DNA from: Bartonella sp. WD12.1
GTDB lineage: Bacteria; Pseudomonadota; Alphaproteobacteria; Rhizobiales; Rhizobiaceae
Length of the DNA: 64,000 nucleotides
Assembly (NCBI RefSeq): GCF_002022415.1
Contig: NZ_MUBG01000001.1
Location: 1,508,501 to 1,572,500 of the forward strand
Direction: 5' to 3'
Part shown: one piece after another, positions 58,953 through 64,000 of the stretch
How positions within the stretch are numbered: position 1 is the stretch's first letter
How the letters are laid out: each line of letters starts with the position of its first letter
Notes under the pieces: model-generated
Databases searched by the model: none
The model's input: the letters and a program-made list of their open reading frames with translations, nothing else
Told to the model about the DNA's origin: nothing
Position numbers and translations under genes: made by a program

Positions 58953-59792
58953 TTAAATTGTGGGTTCAAGTGTTAAATAAGGACGACGAATTTCATAAAG
59001 CATAACAGCTGTAGCTATAGCCAAATTAAGTGAATCGGCACGTCCATTTTGCGGAATGCGCACCAGTTGATCACAGCGATTAGCAAGGACATCTGGAAGA
59101 CCTTGTTGTTCATTTCCCATTAAAAGTATAATAGGACCTTTTTTAAAATCAACGCTGCGATAGTCAACAGATGTTTTAAGATGTGTCCCAACAATGATAC
59201 CCTTAAAGCGTGTAGACCAATTCAAAAAGGCGCTTTCACTAAAACGGTAAAGTGGCACAGAAAAAATTGATCCCATTGTTGCGCGTACTGTTTCGGGTGA
59301 AAAAGGATCTGTCGTTTCGCCAATTAACATAATCCCTTTTGCTCCCACTGCATCTGCAGTGCGGATAATGGTACCAAGATTTCCAGGATCACGTACACGA
59401 TCAAGCGCGATATAGACATCTTGAGTTAGTCCTTTTATCATTTCAATAGGGTGCCACTGTTGTTTGAAAATGCCAACAACTGTTTGCGGATTATCACGCC
59501 GGGTAATAGATTCCATAACTTTTTGTGAAGCTTTAATGACAAAACCACCATGAGCTACGGTATGTGCAGCAATATTTTCAATGATGCTGTTACCAACTTT
59601 ATTTTTAGATAAAATGAGTGTTTGGATTGCCCAGCCAAGATTTAAAGCATCAATCACCAGTTTAAGCCCTTCTGCCATGAAGACTCCATCTCGATTGCGG
59701 TTCTTCTTTTGATTGAGTGCTTTAAGGCTTTTAATAATAGGATTGCTAAGAGAAGTAATTTCTTTAACTTGACCTGTTTTTTGTGTATCCAT
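58953..59792 (-). CDS. TrmH/SpoU-family RNA 2'-O-methyltransferase
   Basis: Knotted (SPOUT) methyltransferase of the RlmB/TrmH type. The ATG at 59792 gives 279 residues beginning MDTQKTGQVKEITSLSNPIIKSLKAL. N-terminal L30e-like substrate domain, then PGNLGTIIRTADAVGAKGIM (motif 1), ILLMGNEQQGLP (motif 2) and GRADSLNLAIATAVMLYE (motif 3). The substrate, 23S rRNA or tRNA, cannot be fixed from sequence. A TTG at 59807 is open in frame but would overlap the upstream gene. Confidence 0.88.
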   Translation of the reverse strand: MDTQKTGQVKEITSLSNPIIKSLKALNQKKNRNRDGVFMAEGLKLVIDALNLGWAIQTLILSKNKVGNSIIENIAAHTVAHGGFVIKASQKVMESITRRDNPQTVVGIFKQQWHPIEMIKGLTQDVYIALDRVRDPGNLGTIIRTADAVGAKGIMLIGETTDPFSPETVRATMGSIFSVPLYRFSESAFLNWSTRFKGIIVGTHLKTSVDYRSVDFKKGPIILLMGNEQQGLPDVLANRCDQLVRIPQNGRADSLNLAIATAVMLYEIRRPYLTLEPTI

Positions 59793-59794
59793 AT

Positions 59795-60739
59795 TCAAGC
59801 AATCCAACGGCTAAAAAGAGAAGTAGAAAGAGCGCGTCCAGCAATTTCTTCACGCAAAATTAGTTCTCCTGATTCAATTGTACCCCCAAAATTTATGAAT
59901 TCGTCACGCATTAAGGTATGAAGTGCATAAAAGGAAGCACGAATAGTATAGGCTGTAAGTACGATGGATAATGGTTTGTCAGATAAAAGGTTGCGACAAT
60001 TTTTAATCATTTCTGGTAAATGATCAAATAATTGCCAAACCTCACCATGAGGTCCACGTCCATAAGCAGGAGGATCAAGAAGAATTATATCGTAGGTTTT
60101 TTGACGACGTAATTCGCGTTCAACGAATTTTACAGCATCGTCACAGATCCAGCGAATGGAACGATCTGATAGTCCTGCTCTTTCTTGATTAGCTTTTGCC
60201 CAAGTGATAGCTTTTTTAGAAGCATCAACATGGGTGACAGCTGCACCTGCACGTGCACCAATCAAAGAAGCAACGCCTGTGTAACCAAAAAGATTGAGCA
60301 ATTTGATAGGGCGTTTGGCTTGAATAATTTGTTCTTCTATCAAGCGCCAATGAGCATTTTGTTCGGGAAAAACGCCTACATGACGAAAAGAAGTAAAACG
60401 TCCCCAAAAAGGCAAACCATTCCAAAAAAGAGGCCATGTTGCATCAAGTTGTTTTTTTGGAAAATGCCAGCGACCAATACCTTCTTCATCTCGATTGCCT
60501 TTGAAAATAGCATCAACATTAGTCCAATTTTCTTTTGGTAGAGCGGGTTTCCATAGCGCTTGACCTTCCGGTCGGATAATATGGTAAGAGCCGTAACGTT
60601 CTAATTTTCGTCCATTACCGGAGTCAATTAAGGCATAGTCTGCACTGGGACTTGTTTCTAAAATAAGAGGTATTTTTTCTTGCGGGTATACACCATTGAA
60701 ATGTGTTTGAAAGCATTTTGCAGACATATTTGGTGTCAT
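59795..60739 (-). CDS. Class I SAM-dependent rRNA methyltransferase (RlmI-like)
   Basis: 314 residues. Rossmann methyltransferase domain with LNLFGYTGVASLIGARAGA (motif I), HVDASKKAITWAKANQE, and the catalytic DIILLDPPAYGRGPHGEVWQLF (motif IV). Like RlmI/RlmK (COG1092), but the N-terminal PUA-like part is divergent. The target base is unknown. It ends 3 bp before the TrmH-family start and should be cotranscribed. Confidence 0.85.
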   Translation of the reverse strand: MTPNMSAKCFQTHFNGVYPQEKIPLILETSPSADYALIDSGNGRKLERYGSYHIIRPEGQALWKPALPKENWTNVDAIFKGNRDEEGIGRWHFPKKQLDATWPLFWNGLPFWGRFTSFRHVGVFPEQNAHWRLIEEQIIQAKRPIKLLNLFGYTGVASLIGARAGAAVTHVDASKKAITWAKANQERAGLSDRSIRWICDDAVKFVERELRRQKTYDIILLDPPAYGRGPHGEVWQLFDHLPEMIKNCRNLLSDKPLSIVLTAYTIRASFYALHTLMRDEFINFGGTIESGELILREEIAGRALSTSLFSRWIA

Positions 60740-60885
60740 AGTACTTTCTTTGCAAGAAGATTTATTATGAAAAACTATAGAATTTTTTGCTAGAACAATG
60801 TGAAAGTCTGAAATTAATTAAACATTATAAAAAACGCAAGAATACCTTTAAGATTTATTGTCAAACACAATAAGGGTGAAATTCA

Positions 60886-61209
60886 TCAAGGCGTCGTTAT
60901 ATTAAGATTTTTAACAATCGACGTCTTTAATTTCTCAAGCTCTGCTTTACTTTTTTTAAGAGCTTTACGATATTGACGTTGTATAAGCCAATGCACTGCG
61001 CTACTCAACAAAATGCCAAGAGCAAGAAAAATAAAAAGCCAAACAAAAAAGGGAGCTTGATAAGTAAAATTTTCAGAATTAGTTCGAAAAGGATCAAGCG
61101 TCAAAGTAACAATTTGACGATTAGCTACAGTAAAAGCAATCAAAAAAATTGTAAGAGGCACTAAAATAATTGCCAAAAGAATACGTTTGGTTGTCATTAG
61201 TTTACTCAT
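60886..61209 (-). CDS. lapA: LapA-domain (DUF1049) inner-membrane protein
   Basis: 107 residues with two transmembrane segments (about 10-28 and 55-75) and a C-terminal charged coil ([17 protein letters not shown]). The lipopolysaccharide assembly protein LapA domain (YciS family) regulates LpxC turnover in E. coli. Its start overlaps the ihfB stop (ATGA), so they form a pair, a common alphaproteobacterial arrangement. Confidence 0.85.
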   Translation of the reverse strand: MSKLMTTKRILLAIILVPLTIFLIAFTVANRQIVTLTLDPFRTNSENFTYQAPFFVWLFIFLALGILLSSAVHWLIQRQYRKALKKSKAELEKLKTSIVKNLNITTP

Positions 61210-61484
61210 TTATTCAGTCGATCCCGCAAATCTTTACCTGTCTTGAAGAAAGGAACCCATTTTTTTTCAACTACAACGGTTTCACCTGTACGTGGATTAC
61301 GACCATTGCGCGCTGAACGACTTTTGACGGCAAAAGCTCCAAAACCACGAAGTTCAATACGGTCACCATTAATGAGCGCTGTTGAGATTTCTTCGAAAAC
61401 AGCATTTACAATATTTTCTACATCACGCTGAAGAAGATGTGGGTTATAACGAGCAATAATTTGTATGAGCTCTGATTTGATCAA
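61206..61484 (-). CDS. ihfB: Integration host factor subunit beta
   Basis: HU-family DNA-bending protein of 92 residues, with the signature [30 protein letters not shown] and the intercalating proline in NPRTG. The start is TTG at 61484 (reads [17 protein letters not shown]), with GAGAGG 5 nt before it; this matches IHF-beta homologues starting MIKSEL. An ATG 42 bp further up would add 14 residues that homologues lack. IHF works at origins, so it may act at the oriC here. Confidence 0.93.
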   Translation of the reverse strand: MIKSELIQIIARYNPHLLQRDVENIVNAVFEEISTALINGDRIELRGFGAFAVKSRSARNGRNPRTGETVVVEKKWVPFFKTGKDLRDRLNK

Positions 61485-61675
61485 AATAGCCTCTCTATTT
61501 ACACAAAAAAGATTATATTTTACCAATTACGCATTCCATATGTGCGTGTTGCACATATAGATTAATAAAAACAGAATAAAACTAAGAGCAGTCAGATTGC
61601 AAGAAGCAAATTAAAAATACATATTAAGAGATGCTACAAATTGAAAAAAGTAGAGTATTTGAGAGATAAACAAAT

Positions 61676-62320
61676 ATGACTATGCACAATTACCGTGAAG
61701 ATTTTTCAATAAAATCATCTTCTGATGATATTTTTAAAAAAGCATATCATCATTCGTGTCGAATCCGTTTGTTAAAAATCTTTTTACCTCTCGTGGCATT
61801 AATTATAGCGCTGGTTTTTTCTTGGTTTATATTTTTTTCTCTTTATGCTTCCTCTGGTAATGTGGTTTTAAAAAGTGAAGATGATGAGATAGTAAAATTG
61901 ATAATGGTCAATCCAAGATTAGAAAGCTATACGAATTCTCACAAGCTTTATTGGTTTGAAGCACAAGAAGTTTTTCAAGATTCTATACGTTCTGAAGTAA
62001 TTGGATTACAAGGTATTATAGCTGAGATACCTTCAGGCAAATTGGGGCCAGCTTTTCTCCAGGCACAAAGTGGAACTTATGATCATATTAATAATCATTT
62101 ACAATTAGATAAGCCATTTACAATCAAAACACAGGACAATATGGTCGCACAATTTATAGCTGCTGATATCGATTTATCTGAAGGACAATTGAAGACCGAT
62201 CAATATGTACATATTAAACGTGCAGGCTTATCTCTTAAAGCAAATGCTTTGCAAATTCGTGAAAAAGGGCAAAAGATATATTTTCAAGGTGATGTGCATT
62301 TAGTGATTGACAAGCAATAA
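61676..62320 (+). CDS. lptC: LPS export periplasmic protein LptC
   Basis: 214 residues. One transmembrane segment (about 36-58) and a periplasmic LptC beta-jellyroll with the repeated pattern FEAQEV, LQGIIAEIP, ADIDLSEGQLKT and YFQGDVHLVID. It anchors the bridge that passes lipopolysaccharide from LptBFG to LptA. First of the lptC-lptA-lptB set; in other Rhizobiales rpoN comes next, but the window ends 190 bp after lptB. Confidence 0.85.
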   Translation: MTMHNYREDFSIKSSSDDIFKKAYHHSCRIRLLKIFLPLVALIIALVFSWFIFFSLYASSGNVVLKSEDDEIVKLIMVNPRLESYTNSHKLYWFEAQEVFQDSIRSEVIGLQGIIAEIPSGKLGPAFLQAQSGTYDHINNHLQLDKPFTIKTQDNMVAQFIAADIDLSEGQLKTDQYVHIKRAGLSLKANALQIREKGQKIYFQGDVHLVIDKQ

Positions 62321-62403
62321 ATTAAAGCCAACACGAATCTTTAAATGATGTTTATGGAAGATAAATCTATACATAAACAAATGGGAAAATTGAGGATAAT
62401 TAA

Positions 62404-63003
62404 GTGCAGCCAAGAACATCATATAAAAAACAAATGAGGTTATATTTGGCTTTAATCGTAGGAACATTAGGATTGACAGTGGTTTTGGGACATGCTGAGG
62501 AGACCCATTTTGGGATTAATTTATCAAATAGTAAAGAGCCCATAGAATTGCATGCAGATTCCTTAGAAATACGCGATAAAGAAGAGATTGCTATTTTTAG
62601 TGGCAATGTTTCAATTGTTCAAGGTGAGCGGCTGATGCAAACATCACAGTTAATTGTTTATTATGATAAAACACATAAAACAATTGGTGAAAATAAGAAA
62701 AGTGTGGAATCAATATCGCCTGTTGGTTTTGATGTAACAGGTATTAAGAAAATGGAAGCATCGGGAAAAGTTTATATTAAAATAGCTTCGCAAATTGCTA
62801 CCGGTGATAAAGGTATTTTTGATGGACAATCAAATAGGATGATCTTGACAGGTAATAAAGTTGTCTTGAAAGATAATAATAATGTTGCGACAGGGTGCAA
62901 GTTAACAGTACATATGGAAAGTGGAAAAGCTTTTCTCGAAGGTTGTCAGGTGTTTGAGAAAAAGAATCGTGCTTCAATCATTTTAAAATCAAGTCAAAGA
63001 TAG
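62404..63003 (+). CDS. lptA: LPS export periplasmic protein LptA
   Basis: 199 residues from a GTG at 62404, or 189 from ATG 62434. Signal peptide (MRLYLALIVGTLGLTVVLGHA), then an OstA/LptA beta-jellyroll: PIELHADSLEIRDKEEIAIFSGNVSIVQGERLM, SGKVYIKIASQIATGDKGIFDGQSNRMILTGNKVVL. It forms the periplasmic LPS bridge. Follows lptC by about 85 bp and precedes lptB by 13 bp. Confidence 0.88.
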   Translation: MQPRTSYKKQMRLYLALIVGTLGLTVVLGHAEETHFGINLSNSKEPIELHADSLEIRDKEEIAIFSGNVSIVQGERLMQTSQLIVYYDKTHKTIGENKKSVESISPVGFDVTGIKKMEASGKVYIKIASQIATGDKGIFDGQSNRMILTGNKVVLKDNNNVATGCKLTVHMESGKAFLEGCQVFEKKNRASIILKSSQR

Positions 63004-63016
63004 CTATTAAGATTTT

Positions 63017-63811
63017 ATGTTTAAAATCAAAAAAACAAAACAAACAACTAGATATGATTTTGCAAGTGAAGCTTTAAAACAACCTTTAAAAGGAACTTTA
63101 GTTGCGCGTCATTTAGTTAAAGCTTATCGAGGAAGGCAGGTTGTCAAAGATGTTTCTTTTAATGTCTGCACCGGTGAAGCTGTAGGTATTTTAGGCCCTA
63201 ATGGTGCTGGTAAAACTACTTGTTTTTATATGGTTACAGGTTTAGTTGAAGCCGATGGGGGAACAATTGAAATTAATGGGTTTAATGTCACCCATATGCC
63301 AATGTATCAACGTGCGCGTTTGGGTATTGGATATTTACCACAAGAAGCATCTATTTTTCGCGGTCTTTCAGTAGAAAATAACATTAAAGCTGTTTTGGAA
63401 GTGATCGAAAAAGATCGCTTTAAACGTCGTGAAGAATTGGATGCACTTTTATGTGAATTCAAAATTGATCATTTACGCAAAACACCAGCAATTTCTTTAT
63501 CTGGGGGTGAACGACGGCGACTTGAAATCGCACGTGCTTTAGCTTCACGCCCGAATTTTATGTTGCTTGATGAGCCATTTGCAGGAATTGACCCTATTGC
63601 TATTTCTGATATCCAACGACTCGTTCATCATTTAACTCAACGTGGTATCGGTGTTTTGATAACCGATCATAATGTGCGTGAAACATTAAATCTTGTTGAT
63701 CGCGCTTATATTATTCATGAAGGACAGGTATTAATTGATGGTTGTCCGAACGATATTATCAATAATGCTGATGTCCGCAGAATTTATTTGGGCAATCAGT
63801 TTTCTCTTTGA
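63017..63811 (+). CDS. lptB: LPS export ABC transporter ATPase LptB
   Basis: 264 residues. Walker A GPNGAGKTTCFYM, Q-loop region YLPQEASIFRGLSVENN (the LptB-typical SIFRGLSVE), signature LSGGERRRLEIARAL, Walker B FMLLDEPFAGIDP, and H-loop ITDHNVRETLNLVDRAYI. It powers LPS extraction from the inner membrane with LptFG. The N-terminal leader of about 20 residues is longer than in E. coli. After the stop, the last 190 bp of the window show no gene. Confidence 0.96.
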   Translation: MFKIKKTKQTTRYDFASEALKQPLKGTLVARHLVKAYRGRQVVKDVSFNVCTGEAVGILGPNGAGKTTCFYMVTGLVEADGGTIEINGFNVTHMPMYQRARLGIGYLPQEASIFRGLSVENNIKAVLEVIEKDRFKRREELDALLCEFKIDHLRKTPAISLSGGERRRLEIARALASRPNFMLLDEPFAGIDPIAISDIQRLVHHLTQRGIGVLITDHNVRETLNLVDRAYIIHEGQVLIDGCPNDIINNADVRRIYLGNQFSL

Positions 63812-64000
63812 TTATTTTAATGTGCTGTAGAAGATCAAATTAAATTTAAAAGATCATAACTATAAGGGGCAAGATGCTGCTTTATATCAATTGCATTTTA
63901 ATAATGCTGATGAGATTTTTTACTAGATAGTCATTTTACTTTACGTATTTCCATTACATAGTTATAAAACTTTCTATTAACATGCATTATTATGATGCTA

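Overview
The window reads as chromosomal DNA of an AT-rich, host-adapted Rhizobiales alphaproteobacterium, most likely Bartonella. The gene blocks are rhizobial: mdh-sucCD-sucAB-lpdA, dapF-mtaB-ftsY, rho-mnmE-mnmG-rsmG-parA-parB, an Omp19-type lipoprotein, and a fused PhaAB antiporter. They sit in a genome with long gene-poor gaps and gene decay. argH is a wreck, rsmG carries a frameshift, and there is no hemE where relatives have it beside the origin. The genus call rests on gene order and protein sequence only.

Layout. 0.2-3.1 kb: lysA and lptM downstream of a decayed argH. 3.2-16.1 kb: single genes and small operons for envelope and core metabolism (tlpA, yihY, holA, plsC, a DD-carboxypeptidase, an L,D-transpeptidase, accA, xerD, aroK-aroB), separated by several 0.5-0.9 kb gaps. 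This part also holds tRNA-Gly(GCC) and a tRNA-Arg(CCU) split by a 235-nt group I intron. 16.1-22.2 kb: the six-gene Mrp/Pha cation antiporter operon. 23.0-25.4 kb: carboxynorspermidine dehydrogenase and decarboxylase. 25.5-34.4 kb: the TCA operon mdh-sucC-sucD-sucA-sucB-lpdA. 34.7-41.6 kb: zapE, omp19-like, dapF-mtaB-ftsY-yciB and a secreted protein of unknown function.

41.6-53 kb looks like the chromosome origin region. parB, parA, rsmG (with a near-perfect parS inside it), mnmG, mnmE and rho run leftward, while ppsR, maf, aroE, coaE, dnaQ and polA run rightward. Between them lies about 740 bp of extremely AT-rich DNA with three DnaA-box-like sites, an exact CtrA-type TTAA-N7-TTAA and a perfect 14-bp inverted repeat. 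53-64 kb: polA (all three catalytic aspartates of its proofreading domain are replaced), an endonuclease/phosphatase-family gene, a BI-1 membrane protein, lspA, two methyltransferases, lapA, ihfB, and the lptC-lptA-lptB lipopolysaccharide export genes.

Functional threads: cell-wall and lysine supply (lysA, dapF, carboxypeptidase, L,D-transpeptidase); outer-membrane building and protection (lptABC, plsC, MliC-type lysozyme inhibitor, Omp19-type protease inhibitor); replication and segregation (oriC, parABS, polA, dnaQ, holA, ihfB, xerD); tRNA modification (mnmE, mnmG, mtaB). The most notable signals are the intron-split tRNA, the exonuclease-dead polA, the candidate oriC with parS sites, two homopolymer frameshifts (rsmG and the start of ppsR), and a candidate antisense-SD small RNA between dnaQ and polA.
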